Origin: DATBLZ01 sp036555065
GTDB taxonomy: Bacteria; Pseudomonadota; Gammaproteobacteria; Steroidobacterales; Rariloculaceae
DNA length: 64,000 nucleotides
NCBI GenBank assembly: GCA_036555065.1
Contig: DATBLZ010000171.1
Coordinates: 5,443 to 69,442, forward strand
Direction: 5' to 3'
This document shows positions 18,066 to 27,988 of the stretch, piece after piece (the stretch's first letter is position 1; each line of letters starts with the position of its first letter). The position numbers were made by a program, and so were the translations under genes. The notes under the pieces were generated by a model. That model was given only the letters and a program-made list of their open reading frames with translations. It made no database searches and was not told the DNA's origin.

Positions 18066-18485
18066 ATGAATCTCAAAGGCAGCCGCACGGAGAAGAATTT
18101 GAAAGACGCCTTCGCCGGCGAATCGCAGGCGAATCGCCGCTATCTCTATTTCGCCGCCAAAGCCGACGTCGAAGGCTACAACGACGTCGCGGCCGTATTC
18201 CGCTCGACCGCCGAAGGCGAAACCGGGCATGCGCATGGGCACCTCGAATATCTCGAGGCCGTCGGTGATCCGGCCACGGGCCTGCCGATCGGCGCGACGA
18301 ACGCGAATCTCAAGGCGGCCATTGCCGGCGAAACTCACGAGTACACGGACATGTACCCCGGTATGGCGAAGGCTGCGCGCGCCGAAGGATTCGAGGAGAT
18401 CGCCGATTGGTTCGAGACGCTCGCGAAAGCCGAGCGCTCGCACGCGAACCGCTTCCAGAAAGCCTTGGACGCGCTCGATCGTTAG
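18066..18485 (+). CDS. rubrerythrin family diiron protein without rubredoxin domain
   Basis: The 139-residue protein is the four-helix diiron part only; the usual C-terminal rubredoxin module (CxxC..CxxC) is absent. The expected metal ligands appear in [40 protein letters not shown] and [12 protein letters not shown]. Such proteins reduce peroxide or are damaged-iron sinks, and need an external electron donor. The GGAG-type ribosome-binding site lies before the ATG at 18066. It forms an operon with the Fe-S oxidoreductase, whose GTG overlaps the stop by one base, and the DUF3501 gene; this trio recurs in many Proteobacteria, so the Fe-S protein is the likely electron partner. Confidence 0.9.
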   Translation: MNLKGSRTEKNLKDAFAGESQANRRYLYFAAKADVEGYNDVAAVFRSTAEGETGHAHGHLEYLEAVGDPATGLPIGATNANLKAAIAGETHEYTDMYPGMAKAARAEGFEEIADWFETLAKAERSHANRFQKALDALDR

Positions 18486-19813
18486 TGCCGCGCGAGGGCA
18501 GCCTCGAGGCTCCGACACGCCACGCGATCGACTGGCAGTCCGACGCCTATTGCGACGCGCCTGCATTGAACGCAGAGCTTGCGCGCGTCTTCGATATCTG
18601 CCACGGCTGCCGGCGTTGCTTCAGCCTTTGCAACGCGTTTCCGACGCTGTTCGATCTCGTCGACGAATCGGCGACCGGCGAGCTTCATTCTGTCCCGGTC
18701 GCGGACTACGCGAAGGTCGTCGAGCACTGTTACCTCTGCGACATGTGCTACATGACGAAGTGTCCGTACGTTCCGCCGCACGAATGGAACGTCGATTTCC
18801 CGCACTTGATGTTGCGCGCGAAGACCAAGCAGTTTCGCGACGGCAAGACGAAGCTTCGCGACCGGCTGCTGAGCTCGACCGATGCAGTGGGTGCGATCGC
18901 CGGCATTCCCGTGATTGCCGAGATCGTCAATGCCGTCAACGGCTCGAAGCTCGGGCGCGGCCTGCTCGATGCCGTCGCCGGCATCGATCGCGCGGCGCCG
19001 GTGCCGAAGTATCACAGCAAAACTGCGCGTAAGCGCTTGGCCGAGCGAGTCGGGCGCCGAGACGCCCAAGCGACGGCGACCGACGGCACGGCAGGCCGCG
19101 TCGTCGTCTTCACGACGTGCTACGGCAATCGCAACCAGCCCAAGCTCGTCGCGGACCTCGTCGCCGTGCTCGAGCACAACGAGATCCCCGTCACTTTGCT
19201 CGCGAGCGAGCGCTGCTGCGGTATGCCGAAGCTCGAGCTCGGCGACCTCGAGTCCGTCCGCGCGCTCAAAGAGCGCAATATCGAGGCGCTCCACGAGCTC
19301 GTCGCCGCCGGCTGGGACGTGACCGCGCCCATCCCGTCGTGCGTGCTCATGTTCAAGCAAGAGCTGCCGCTGCTCTTTCCCGACGACCCGAAGGTCAGGG
19401 CCGTTGCCGAGGCGTTTTTCGATCCGTTCGAATACCTCCTGCTTCGCCACCGCGCGGGCAGGCTCAAGGTCGATTTCAAGCAAGAGCTCGGCAAGATCAG
19501 CTATCAGGTCCCGTGCCACCTGCGTGTCCAGAATTTGGGGCTCAAGACGCGCGCCGTTCTCGAGCTCGTGCCGAACACGTCGGTCGCGCCGATCGAGCGC
19601 TGCTCGGGACACGATGGAACCTATGCGGTAAAGAAGGAATATCACGAAATCGCCGCCAAGATAGCGCGGCCCGTGGCGCGCCAAGCCGATGGCGCGGCGG
19701 CGCAGTATTTCACGAGCGACTGCCCCATGGCCGCGGAACAGGTTGCGCACGTATCCGAGTCCGTGCAGGCCACGCACCCGATCGAGCTTTTGCGCCGCGC
19801 CTACGGGATTTGA
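18485..19813 (+). CDS. (Fe-S)-binding, heterodisulfide-reductase-related oxidoreductase (CCG domains)
   Basis: The 442-residue protein starts at the GTG that overlaps the rubrerythrin stop (TAGTG). Near the N-terminus are two 4Fe-4S-like cysteine clusters (CHGCRRCFSLCNAFP and CYLCDMCYMTKCPYVP). Two CCG-type domains follow, with SERCCGMP and a second region with PCHLR and RCSGHDG. This is the GlpC/HdrB-like architecture: electron transfer through Fe-S clusters to a special 4Fe-4S centre held by CCG motifs. The substrate is unknown; its linkage to rubrerythrin and DUF3501 suggests peroxide or redox stress defence. No membrane segment is present. Confidence 0.9.
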   Translation: MPREGSLEAPTRHAIDWQSDAYCDAPALNAELARVFDICHGCRRCFSLCNAFPTLFDLVDESATGELHSVPVADYAKVVEHCYLCDMCYMTKCPYVPPHEWNVDFPHLMLRAKTKQFRDGKTKLRDRLLSSTDAVGAIAGIPVIAEIVNAVNGSKLGRGLLDAVAGIDRAAPVPKYHSKTARKRLAERVGRRDAQATATDGTAGRVVVFTTCYGNRNQPKLVADLVAVLEHNEIPVTLLASERCCGMPKLELGDLESVRALKERNIEALHELVAAGWDVTAPIPSCVLMFKQELPLLFPDDPKVRAVAEAFFDPFEYLLLRHRAGRLKVDFKQELGKISYQVPCHLRVQNLGLKTRAVLELVPNTSVAPIERCSGHDGTYAVKKEYHEIAAKIARPVARQADGAAAQYFTSDCPMAAEQVAHVSESVQATHPIELLRRAYGI

Positions 19814-20400
19814 GCGAAGTGCGGCGACTCGGAGTTCAAGATCTGTACTCGCTCGAGCAGTACCACGGTCTGCGTGCCGATTTCCGCAAGCGCGTGCTCG
19901 CACACAAGCAGAAGCGCCAGGTCGCTATCGGGCCGATCGTAACGCTCTATTTCGAGGATCGGCTCACGATTCAGTACCAGGTTCAAGAGATGCTGCGGAT
20001 CGAACGGATCTTCGAGCGCGAGGCCATCGAAGAGGAGCTCGCGGCTTACAACCCGCTGATCCCGAACGGCGCCAATCTCAAGGCCACGTTGATGATCGAG
20101 GTGCCCGACCCCGACGAGCGCCGCCGCGAGCTCGAACGGCTCGCCGGCATCGAGCACCGTCTCTATGCGCGCGTGGATGCTCTCGATCCCATGTTCGCCA
20201 TCGCCGACGAGGATCTCGAGCGCACGAGCGAAGGCAGAACTGCGGCCGTGCATTTCGTCCGCTTCGAGCTCGGTGCGGGCGGTTGCGAGCGGCTCAAGCG
20301 CGGCGCTGCCTTGAGCATCGGCTTTCATGCGCCGGAGTACGAGCACGTGACCATTCTCAACGATGCACAACGCAACGCGCTCGTCGCCGATCTCGACTAA
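19810..20400 (+). CDS. DUF3501 family protein
   Basis: The 196-residue protein has the DUF3501 pattern: LYSLEQYHGLRADFRKRVLAHK, VTLYFEDRLTIQYQVQEMLRIERIF, and the AYNPLIPNGANLKATLMIE stretch. A TTG at 19810 overlaps the previous stop by four bases (TTGA); a GTG at 19819 is the alternative start. The function is unknown, but the family is nearly always next to a rubrerythrin and an HdrB-like Fe-S protein, as here. No cysteine cluster or membrane segment. A REP-like repeat follows immediately. Confidence 0.88.
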   Translation: MSEVRRLGVQDLYSLEQYHGLRADFRKRVLAHKQKRQVAIGPIVTLYFEDRLTIQYQVQEMLRIERIFEREAIEEELAAYNPLIPNGANLKATLMIEVPDPDERRRELERLAGIEHRLYARVDALDPMFAIADEDLERTSEGRTAAVHFVRFELGAGGCERLKRGAALSIGFHAPEYEHVTILNDAQRNALVADLD

Positions 20401-20402
20401 AA

Positions 20403-20429
20403 AATCGCGGCTAAAGCCGCTCCCACAAG
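20403..20429. repeat. REP-like repeat between DUF3501 gene and parE
   Basis: AATCGCGGCTAAAGCCGCTC plus CCACAAG, three bases after the DUF3501 stop; a run of A follows. A TACAAT hexamer at 20441-20446 just beyond it may be the -10 of parE. Confidence 0.85.
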
Positions 20430-20500
20430 AAAAAAGTCGGTACAATCCGTGCTCTCGGCGTCGCGGGCAATGCGGCCGCGCGCGCGCCGGGGCCTGTTGA

Positions 20501-22390
20501 ATGAGCAATAGTTATCGCGCTGCCGACATCGAGGTGCTTAGCGGCCTTGAGCCCGTGCGCCGCCGTCCCGGCATGTACACGGACACGAGCCGGCCGAACC
20601 ACCTCGCCCACGAGGTCGTCGACAATAGTGTCGACGAGGCCATCGCCGGCCACGCGAAGAAGATTCACGTCACGGTCTATAAGGACGGCTCCTGCGAGGT
20701 TGCCGACGACGGCAGGGGCATGCCCGTCGACGTCCACCCCGAGGAGAAGATCACGGGCGTCGAGCTGATCCTCACGCGGCTCCACGCCGGTGGCAAGTTC
20801 TCGGACAAGCACTACCAATTCTCGGGCGGTCTGCACGGCGTCGGCGTCTCGGTCGTCAATGCGCTCTCGAAGAACCTCGAGGTCTGGATTCGGCGCGACG
20901 GCAAGGAATACAACATGAGCTTCGTCAACGGCGAACGCCGGGGCAAGCTCGATGTCGTCGGCAAGGTCGGCAAGAACAACACGGGCACGACCGTGCGCTT
21001 CTGGCCGGATCCGAAGTATTTCGACAGCCCGCAATTCTCGCTGCCGCGGTTGAAGCATGTTCTGCGCGCGAAGGCGGTGCTTTGTCCCGGCCTCGAGGTC
21101 ACGCTCGAGGTCGAGTCGCCGAAGGAGAAGGAACGCTGGTTCTACACGGGCGGTCTCGAGCAGTACTTGAAGGAGTTCTTGGGCAAGGGCGACTGGCTGC
21201 CGGAAGAACCATTCGCGGGCAAGCTCGAGGGCAAGCGCGAATCGGTCGAATGGGCGATCGTCTGGCGGCGCGACGGTGCGGATGCCTTGGTCGAGAGCTA
21301 CGTCAATCTGATCCCGACCCCGCAAGGCGGGACGCACGTGAACGGTCTGCGCACCGGGCTCACGGACGCGTTGCGCGAGTTCTGCGAGTTCCGAAATCTC
21401 CTGCCGCGCGGCATCAAGCTTGCGCCCGAGGACATCTGGGAAGGCGTGAGCTTCGTGTTGTCGGTGAAGATCGCCGAGCCGCAATTCTCGGGACAAACGA
21501 AGGAGCGGCTCGCATCGCGCGAGTGCGCTGGCTTCGTCGGCGGCGTGCTCAAGGATCATTTTGCGCTCTGGCTCAACCAGCATCCCGAGAGCGGGGATCA
21601 AATCGCGCAGTTCGCGATCGAGAACGCGCAGCATCGCTTGAAATCGGCGAAGCAGATCGTCCGCAAGCGCGTCGTCGCGGGTCCCGCGTTGCCCGGCAAG
21701 CTCGCGGACTGCACGAGCCAGGAGCCGCGGCACGCGGAGCTGTTTCTCGTCGAAGGCGACTCGGCCGGCGGCTCCGCGAAGCAAGCGCGCGACCGCGAAA
21801 CTCAAGCCGTGATGCCGCTGCGCGGCAAGATTCTCAATACGTGGGAGGTCGATCCGGCCGAGCTTCTCGCGTCGCAGGAAGTCCACAACATCAGCATCGC
21901 GCTCGGCGTCGATCCGGGTTCCTCGAATCTCGATGGGCTCCGCTATCACAAGATCTGCATACTCGCCGACGCCGATTCCGACGGTCAGCACATCGCGACC
22001 TTGCTCTGCGCGCTGTTCTTGAAGCATTTCAAGCCGCTCGTCGCGGCGGGCCACGTTTGCGTCGCGATGCCGCCGCTGTTTCGCATCGACGTCGGCAAGG
22101 ACGTTCACTACGCGCTCGACGAGGCCGAGCGGGATCTGCTTCTCGACCGCATCGAGGCCGAGAAGAAGACCGGCAAGGTCACGGTCACGCGCTTCAAAGG
22201 TCTCGGTGAAATGAATCCGGCGCAGCTGCGCGAGACGACGATGGCCAGGGAAACGCGCCGGCTCGTGCAGCTCACGATCGACGGGAAGAAGGACAACTCG
22301 GCCGAGGTCATGGACATGCTGCTCGCCAAGAAGCGCGCCGGTGATCGGCGCGCATGGCTCGAGGAGAAAGGCAATCTCGCCGACGTGTAG
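20501..22390 (+). CDS. parE: DNA topoisomerase IV subunit B
   Basis: The 629-residue GHKL ATPase/Toprim subunit is ParE, not GyrB: it has ParE length and lacks the GyrB C-terminal insert. Motifs: HLAHEVVDNSVDEAIAGHA with the ATP-base Glu/Asn, GRGMPVDVHP, the GLHGVGVSVVNALS loop, and the Toprim LVEGDSAGGSAKQARDRETQ and PLRGKILN. Topoisomerase IV decatenates daughter chromosomes. parC follows 76 bases downstream, with a composite REP-like repeat between. Confidence 0.96.
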   Translation: MSNSYRAADIEVLSGLEPVRRRPGMYTDTSRPNHLAHEVVDNSVDEAIAGHAKKIHVTVYKDGSCEVADDGRGMPVDVHPEEKITGVELILTRLHAGGKFSDKHYQFSGGLHGVGVSVVNALSKNLEVWIRRDGKEYNMSFVNGERRGKLDVVGKVGKNNTGTTVRFWPDPKYFDSPQFSLPRLKHVLRAKAVLCPGLEVTLEVESPKEKERWFYTGGLEQYLKEFLGKGDWLPEEPFAGKLEGKRESVEWAIVWRRDGADALVESYVNLIPTPQGGTHVNGLRTGLTDALREFCEFRNLLPRGIKLAPEDIWEGVSFVLSVKIAEPQFSGQTKERLASRECAGFVGGVLKDHFALWLNQHPESGDQIAQFAIENAQHRLKSAKQIVRKRVVAGPALPGKLADCTSQEPRHAELFLVEGDSAGGSAKQARDRETQAVMPLRGKILNTWEVDPAELLASQEVHNISIALGVDPGSSNLDGLRYHKICILADADSDGQHIATLLCALFLKHFKPLVAAGHVCVAMPPLFRIDVGKDVHYALDEAERDLLLDRIEAEKKTGKVTVTRFKGLGEMNPAQLRETTMARETRRLVQLTIDGKKDNSAEVMDMLLAKKRAGDRRAWLEEKGNLADV

Positions 22391-22395
22391 AGAAC

Positions 22396-22448
22396 GTGGG
22401 AGCGACTTGTGGGAGCGACTTGCTCCCACAACTAAAGCCGCTCCTACA
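22396..22448. repeat. composite REP-like repeat between parE and parC
   Basis: GTGGGAGCGACTT occurs twice in tandem, followed by the inverted tail GCTCCCACAACTAAAGCCGC and TCCTAC, so the gap is built almost entirely of repeat pieces. Confidence 0.8.
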
Positions 22449-22466
22449 ATGGAGAGGTGATCAGGT

Positions 22467-24698
22467 ATGAAGGCGCAAGAGCTCGATTTCGACGGCATCG
22501 AGCGCGTGCCGCTCGCCGTGTTCACTGAAAAAGCGTACCTCGACTACTCGATGTACGTGATCCTCGACCGGGCGCTGCCGCACATCGGCGACGGTCTCAA
22601 GCCCGTTCAACGCCGGATCATCTATGCGATGAGCGAGCTCGGGCTCGCCGCGGGCTCGAAGCCGAAAAAGGCCGCGCGCACCGTCGGCGACGTGATCGGC
22701 AAATTCCACCCGCACGGCGAATTGGCGTGCTACGAAGCCATGGCGCACATGGCGCAGCCGTTCAGCTTCCGCTATGCCATCGTCGACGGCCAAGGCAATT
22801 GGGGCTCGCAAGACGATCCGAAGTCGTTCGCCGCGATGCGCTACACCGAGGCGCGGCTCATGCGCTACGCGGGCGTGCTCCTCGACGAGCTCGAGCAGGG
22901 GACCGTCGACTGGTCGCTGAATTTCGACGGCACGCTCAACGAGCCGGTGCTCTTGCCCGCGCAGCTGCCGAACCTGCTCTTGAACGGCACGAGCGGCATT
23001 GCCGTCGGCATGGCGACCGACGTGCCGCCGCACAATCTGCGCGAGGTGGCGACGGCGCTGATCCGCCTGCTCGATGAGCCGGAGGCGTCGCTCGCGCAGC
23101 TCATGAAGCACGTCAAAGGGCCGGACTTCCCGACAGGCGGCGAGCTCGTGTCGAGCCGCGAAGAGCTCGTGCAGATTTACAAGTCTGGTACGGGCACGGT
23201 CCGGCTACGTGCCCGCTACGCCCTCGAGGACGGTGAGATCGTGATCTACGAGCTGCCGTTCCAAACCTCCGGCGCCAAGGTGCTCGAGCAGATTGCGGGG
23301 CAGATGACGGCGAAGAAACTGCCGATGCTCGACAACGATATCCGCGACGAGTCGGACCACGAGAGCCCGACGCGCCTCGTGCTGCCGCCGAAGAAGAACG
23401 TCGACGTCGAAGTGCTCATGAACCACTTGTTCGCGACGACCGACCTCGAGCGTACGATCCGAGTGAACATCAACGTGATCGGCCTCGACGGCCGGCCTGC
23501 GGTCTACGGTCTGAAGCCGCTGCTCGAGGAGTGGATCAAGTTCCGCACGGCGACCGTGAAACGGCGTTTGCAGCACCGCCTCGAGCGTGTCGCGCAGCGC
23601 GTGCACATCCTCGATGGCCTGCTGATCGCGTATCTGAACATCGACGCCGTCATCAAGATCATCCGCACGGAAGAAGAGCCCAAGCTCAAGCTCATGAAGC
23701 GATTCAAGCTCAGCGACGCGCAGGCCGAAGCGATCCTCGAGCTCAAGTTGCGCCATTTGGCGAAGCTCGAGGAGATCAAGATCAAGGGGGAGCAGAAGGA
23801 GCTCGCGGCGGAGCAGGCGGATCTCGAGGCTACGCTCAAATCGAAGGCTCGGCTCGTGAAGCTCATCAGAGCCGAGCTCGAGGCGCTCGCCGAAAAGCAC
23901 GGCGACAAGCGCCGGACCATGATTGTCGAGCGCGAGGCCGCACAGGCGATCGCGGAATCCGAGCTCATCGCCGACGAGCCTGTCACGGTCGTCTTGTCCG
24001 AGCGCGGGTGGGCACGCGCGGCGAAGGGGCACGACATCGACGCAGGCGGGTTGTCGTATCGGTCCGGCGATCAGTTTCTCGCCGCTGCGCGCGGGCGCAG
24101 CAACCAGCTCGCGGTGTTCATCGACAGCACCGGGCGCTCGTACAGCATCGGCGCGCATGAGTTGCCATCGGCGCGCGGCCAAGGCGAGCCGCTTTCCGGC
24201 CATTTGAATCCGCCGGACGGGTCGAGCTTCTGCGCCGTCCTCATCGGCGAACCGCAAGACCGTTGGGTGGTCGCGTCCTCGTCGGGCTACGGGTTCATCG
24301 TCAAGCTCGAGGACCTCCACACGCGCAACAAGGCCGGCAAGTCGGCGCTCAGGGTCCGGCCGGAAGCCTCCGTCGTTCCCGCGGCGCGCGTCGAAGCGGA
24401 CGGCAAATGGCTGGCCGCTGCGTCGAGCGACGGCCGGCTGCTCGTGTTCTCCTTGAAGGAGCTGCCCGAGCTCCCGCGCGGCAAGGGCAATAAGATTCTC
24501 GGCATGCCGAGTAAAGGCGCGGAGCGGCTCGCGGGGATTGCGGTGTTGAACGCCGAGCAGGGGCTCAAGATTCAGTCGGGAGATCGCGTTATGACGGTCG
24601 AGGCGCGCGACCTCGATCACTATCGCGCGACGCGCGGCCGGCGCGGCATGGCGCTGCCGCGCGGCTGGCGCAAGGTCGACCGCCTCACGCCGGCGTAG
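22467..24698 (+). CDS. parC: DNA topoisomerase IV subunit A
   Basis: The 743-residue breakage-reunion subunit has [28 protein letters not shown] (quinolone-resistance region; quoted for recognition: [18 protein letters not shown]), and the catalytic Tyr in [11 protein letters not shown]. The C-terminal half has a ParC-type propeller with few blades, shorter than GyrA's. The start ATG at 22467 is preceded by GGAGAGG. It pairs with parE directly upstream and converges with the FimX-like gene, leaving ten bases between stops. Confidence 0.96.
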   Translation: MKAQELDFDGIERVPLAVFTEKAYLDYSMYVILDRALPHIGDGLKPVQRRIIYAMSELGLAAGSKPKKAARTVGDVIGKFHPHGELACYEAMAHMAQPFSFRYAIVDGQGNWGSQDDPKSFAAMRYTEARLMRYAGVLLDELEQGTVDWSLNFDGTLNEPVLLPAQLPNLLLNGTSGIAVGMATDVPPHNLREVATALIRLLDEPEASLAQLMKHVKGPDFPTGGELVSSREELVQIYKSGTGTVRLRARYALEDGEIVIYELPFQTSGAKVLEQIAGQMTAKKLPMLDNDIRDESDHESPTRLVLPPKKNVDVEVLMNHLFATTDLERTIRVNINVIGLDGRPAVYGLKPLLEEWIKFRTATVKRRLQHRLERVAQRVHILDGLLIAYLNIDAVIKIIRTEEEPKLKLMKRFKLSDAQAEAILELKLRHLAKLEEIKIKGEQKELAAEQADLEATLKSKARLVKLIRAELEALAEKHGDKRRTMIVEREAAQAIAESELIADEPVTVVLSERGWARAAKGHDIDAGGLSYRSGDQFLAAARGRSNQLAVFIDSTGRSYSIGAHELPSARGQGEPLSGHLNPPDGSSFCAVLIGEPQDRWVVASSSGYGFIVKLEDLHTRNKAGKSALRVRPEASVVPAARVEADGKWLAAASSDGRLLVFSLKELPELPRGKGNKILGMPSKGAERLAGIAVLNAEQGLKIQSGDRVMTVEARDLDHYRATRGRRGMALPRGWRKVDRLTPA

Positions 24699-24708
24699 CC
24701 GACAGGCT

Positions 24709-26820
24709 TTACTTCGCGGCCTTGGACCGACGCGCAGGCAGAGGCCGTGCGATGGCCGCGCGCTCGGCCACGGCGCCGTGCTCCTCGAGCACGACTTCGG
24801 CTTCGTGGACGTAATGGCCTTCCATGAAGCTCACGCCGAGCTGGAAGAGCACGGCCATCGTGTTCGCGTCTTCGACGCGCTCGGCGATCGTGAGAATCTT
24901 GCGCTTCTCGGCGGCCTTGACGAACCCGCGCACCTTCTCTTGGAGCGCCGCATCGACGGCGATGCTTTGCATCAATGAGCCGTCGATCTTGAGATAGTTC
25001 ATCGCCATCTGCGAAAGGATGCGCATCGGATCGCGGCCGATACCGAAGTGCTCCACGGCGAAATAGAACCCCGCAGCCTTCAGCTGCTCCGCGAGCGCGT
25101 TGGTCTGCTTGAGATATTGCGTCGCACTCTCTTCGGTGACCTGGAAGCAGATTCGCGACGGATTGACCTTGTGCTCCGCGACGAGCTGCTTGAGCCAATC
25201 GAGCAGCGACGCATCGAGAACGGAATCGTGCGAAAGCTTCACGAAAACGACGTCGACGTCCTGGGTCGCGCAACACGTAACCGAAGAGGCGATGACCCAA
25301 CGGTCGATCGGCCGCAGCAGATTGTTACGGCCGGCCGCGGCAATGAACTCGGTTGCGGGCACCTCGTCGCCTTGCGCATCGATCATGCGCAGGACCGTGT
25401 CGTACGTCTTCGCGGCTTTGCCGGTAAGGCTCACGATCGGCATGTGCGCGAGCTTGAAGCGGTTTTCCAAGAGCGCCATCTTGATCTGCGAGACCCACAG
25501 CGCATCGAATCTCTGGACGCGCGTGCTTTCGTCGGACGTCTCCTCGAGCACGAGCTGATTACCGCCGCGTTTGCGGCCCCGCTTGTTGGCGCGCTCGGCT
25601 TCCCCGATCAAGCCCTCGACGCGATCCGATCCTTGCCCGATCTCGGCAATGCCGATCGTGCACGTGAGCGCCAACGACTTGTTCGCGACCTCGAAGACGT
25701 GTTCGCGAATCCGCACGATGACGTGCTCCGCCCACGCCTCGGCATCGCGCAAAGTTCCGCGCTCGACGACCATCGTGAAGACGTTGCCGCCAAACCGTCC
25801 GCAGACATCGTTGTCGTGCGCGAGGCTGCGCAACAATTGTGCGAGCTGAACGATGATTTCCTCGCTCGCGAGAGGTCCGACCTCGTCCTCGATCTCACCG
25901 AACTTATCGGGGCGGATGTACGCGAGCGCACGCATGCCGCCGCGCGGCGTCGTGTCGAGGCGGTCCGTGAGCAGCTCGATGAAGCGACGCCGATTGTAGA
26001 AACCCGTCATGGGATCGACGTGTATCGCTTGCTCGACGAGCTCTTCAGGCTCTTTGCGCTGCGCGACCTCGCGCGGAACGCTGAGCTTGATCGCGGGTTC
26101 GCGCTCGAACGTCGTCGCTTCGAGCATGAGCTTCAGAGGGATCGACGCGCTCTCGGCGCCGAGCGCCGTGACCTTGAGCGGCTCCTGGCCCCACTGGCCC
26201 TTGGCGCACGCGATGAGGGCACCTTTGAGCGCGGGCTGACTGTCGGCGCTGAAATGATCCATGAGCGGCCCGTGTGCCGCCTCGGGATTGGGGAGCCCGA
26301 ATAGACTCGCCCATGCTTGATTGGCCTCGACGACGATGCCTTCGTGGACGTGCGCGATCGCATCGACGGTGCCGGCGAGAAACGCCTTCAGCTGCTTGCG
26401 GTATTGGGCGGCGGACGACAATGTCTCGTTGAGCGCGTGCTCGAGCCGATACGTACGCAGCTCCCGCTCGGCGACCGCGCAGAGTCGTTGTGGCCGCTCG
26501 GTCGAGACGAGATCCTGCGCGCCGGCGGCCATGATCTCGGAGATCGCGGCCTCGTCTACGGTCTTGCGCACGACGATGAGCGGCACCATCGGCGCTACAT
26601 GCTGGCGAGTCTTCGCGACTTCGCGGATCGCCGCCATGTTGTCGGCGAAGACGATCAATAACTGGGGGTCCTTGTCCTGGAGCGCGTCGGCGACGGCATC
26701 CGTGCGTTGAATCCATTCGCAACGCGCGCGGTGTCCGGCGTCGCGCAGCGTGCGATTGACGAGCTCGGCCTCCTCTTGACGGGTCGCGAGCACGAGAATG
26801 ACAAAAGAGCTTTCGTTCAT
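24709..26820 (-). CDS. FimX-like c-di-GMP receptor with inactive GGDEF and EAL domains
   Basis: The 703-residue soluble protein has a receiver-like N-terminal domain (about 1-120), a PAS domain (about 140-255), a GGDEF domain (about 270-430) and an EAL domain (about 435-680): the FimX order and size. The GGDEF signature is GGNVF (344-348). The EAL triplet position reads DTV (474-476, in KTYDTVLRMI), and the DDFGTG loop reads EHFGIG (590-595). Both enzymes should therefore be dead. FimX proteins bind c-di-GMP through the EAL fold and control type IV pilus assembly; a FimV-like gene lies about 7.5 kb away in the window. The N-terminal receiver lacks a clear phospho-Asp. Confidence 0.85.
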   Translation of the reverse strand: MNESSFVILVLATRQEEAELVNRTLRDAGHRARCEWIQRTDAVADALQDKDPQLLIVFADNMAAIREVAKTRQHVAPMVPLIVVRKTVDEAAISEIMAAGAQDLVSTERPQRLCAVAERELRTYRLEHALNETLSSAAQYRKQLKAFLAGTVDAIAHVHEGIVVEANQAWASLFGLPNPEAAHGPLMDHFSADSQPALKGALIACAKGQWGQEPLKVTALGAESASIPLKLMLEATTFEREPAIKLSVPREVAQRKEPEELVEQAIHVDPMTGFYNRRRFIELLTDRLDTTPRGGMRALAYIRPDKFGEIEDEVGPLASEEIIVQLAQLLRSLAHDNDVCGRFGGNVFTMVVERGTLRDAEAWAEHVIVRIREHVFEVANKSLALTCTIGIAEIGQGSDRVEGLIGEAERANKRGRKRGGNQLVLEETSDESTRVQRFDALWVSQIKMALLENRFKLAHMPIVSLTGKAAKTYDTVLRMIDAQGDEVPATEFIAAAGRNNLLRPIDRWVIASSVTCCATQDVDVVFVKLSHDSVLDASLLDWLKQLVAEHKVNPSRICFQVTEESATQYLKQTNALAEQLKAAGFYFAVEHFGIGRDPMRILSQMAMNYLKIDGSLMQSIAVDAALQEKVRGFVKAAEKRKILTIAERVEDANTMAVLFQLGVSFMEGHYVHEAEVVLEEHGAVAERAAIARPLPARRSKAAK

Positions 26821-26918
26821 TCGCTGAAGGAAATCTCAGGGTTTCTCGATTTTTCGAGACGCCCGGCATTCTAGCATCGCCCCGTGCGGCCAACGGGACG
26901 CGGTTCACAGCGCTCGGA

Positions 26919-27929
26919 TTAGGTAATGAACGATTTGCTGGGTTTGCCGGGAATCTCGCGCACGAGCCTTGGCACGAGATATCCGGGGAGCTTCGCTCGT
27001 ACTTCGGCCATGACCTCGATCGCGAAGGATTCCTCGACGGCAAAATGGGCTGCCCCTGCGACCGGATCGAGCAGGTGCAGGTAATAGGGCAGCGCTCCAC
27101 ATTCGAACAAGCGCTCGCTGAGCGCGACGAGCGTAGCGGCGCGATCGTTGACGCCGCGCAGGAGCACGGATTGGTTGAGCAGCTGATCGATGTTGCGTTT
27201 GAGCGCTTGCAAAGCGCCGGCAACGGCCGAGTCGATCTCGCGCGCGTGGTTGGCGTGCACGACGACTATCGTCTGCAGCGGCGTTGCGGCAAGGAGCTCG
27301 AGCAACCCGCGATCGACGCGTTCCGGGATCATGATCGGGAAGCGCGTGTGGATGCGGACGCGGCGCAACGAGGGAATCGTCGCGAGCGTTCGCAGCAGCA
27401 CCGCCAGCCGTCGGTTCGACAAGCTCAACGGATCCCCGCCGCTCAAGATCACTTCTTCGACGTCGGGCGCACTGCGCAACCCTTGCACGGCGCTCGACCA
27501 GTCGGCGCGCGCCGCGAGCTGCGCTTGGTAAGGGAACGAGCGCCGAAAGCAATAGCGGCAGTGAACGGGACACGCGCCGCTCGCGATCAAGAGCGCGCGG
27601 CCGGCATATTTCTGCAGCAATCCCTCGTGGGCGAGCGCCTGCTCGCCGAGCGGGTCGGCGCTGTAGCCGGCGGGCACGCTGTTCTCGATCGCGAGCGGCA
27701 GAACCTGAAGCAGCAGCGGGTCATCGGGATCGCGCTTGCGCATGCGCGCGACGAACCCGCGCGGTACCAGCAGCGGAAAATCGGCCGCCCCCGCAACCCG
27801 CGCACGCACGACGTCGACGGGCAGCTCGAGCAGGCCCGCGAGCTCCGCAACGTCGCGGACGGCAGCGCGCAGCTCCGCCTGCCAAGCATGCGGCGTCGCT
27901 CGGTCGGGGAGCACGGGATTCGTGGCCAT
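26919..27929 (-). CDS. epmB: EF-P beta-lysylation protein EpmB (lysine 2,3-aminomutase-like)
   Basis: The 336-residue radical-SAM enzyme has the CxxxCxxC cluster motif in GACPVHCRYCFRRSFPY, the GGDPLSLSN SAM-binding motif and PLP-binding region typical of the lysine aminomutase family. EpmB isomerises alpha-lysine to beta-lysine, which EpmA attaches to EF-P. It is divergent from efp with 59 bases between the starts, so the two likely share a control region; epmA lies on the far side of efp. Confidence 0.94.
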   Translation of the reverse strand: MATNPVLPDRATPHAWQAELRAAVRDVAELAGLLELPVDVVRARVAGAADFPLLVPRGFVARMRKRDPDDPLLLQVLPLAIENSVPAGYSADPLGEQALAHEGLLQKYAGRALLIASGACPVHCRYCFRRSFPYQAQLAARADWSSAVQGLRSAPDVEEVILSGGDPLSLSNRRLAVLLRTLATIPSLRRVRIHTRFPIMIPERVDRGLLELLAATPLQTIVVVHANHAREIDSAVAGALQALKRNIDQLLNQSVLLRGVNDRAATLVALSERLFECGALPYYLHLLDPVAGAAHFAVEESFAIEVMAEVRAKLPGYLVPRLVREIPGKPSKSFIT

Positions 27930-27956
27930 GGCGGTTCGCTTCTCTCGGGCTTAGGG

Positions 27957-27962
27957 TATGAT
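27957..27962 (+). promoter_or_regulatory. possible -10 element of efp
   Basis: TATGAT lies 26 bases before the efp ATG in the 59-base divergent region. The -35 is not recognisable (TTCGCT at about 27935 is the best match), so this is a weak call. Confidence 0.35.
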
Positions 27963-27988
27963 TCGCGTCCCAATTATTCTAAGCGCGT

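Noticed and set aside
20411..22525. Long antisense open frame over parE (about 700 codons)
   Set aside because: It is opposite a well-conserved ParE, rich in Arg/Ala/Leu and without recognisable motifs; high GC content opens the antisense frame.
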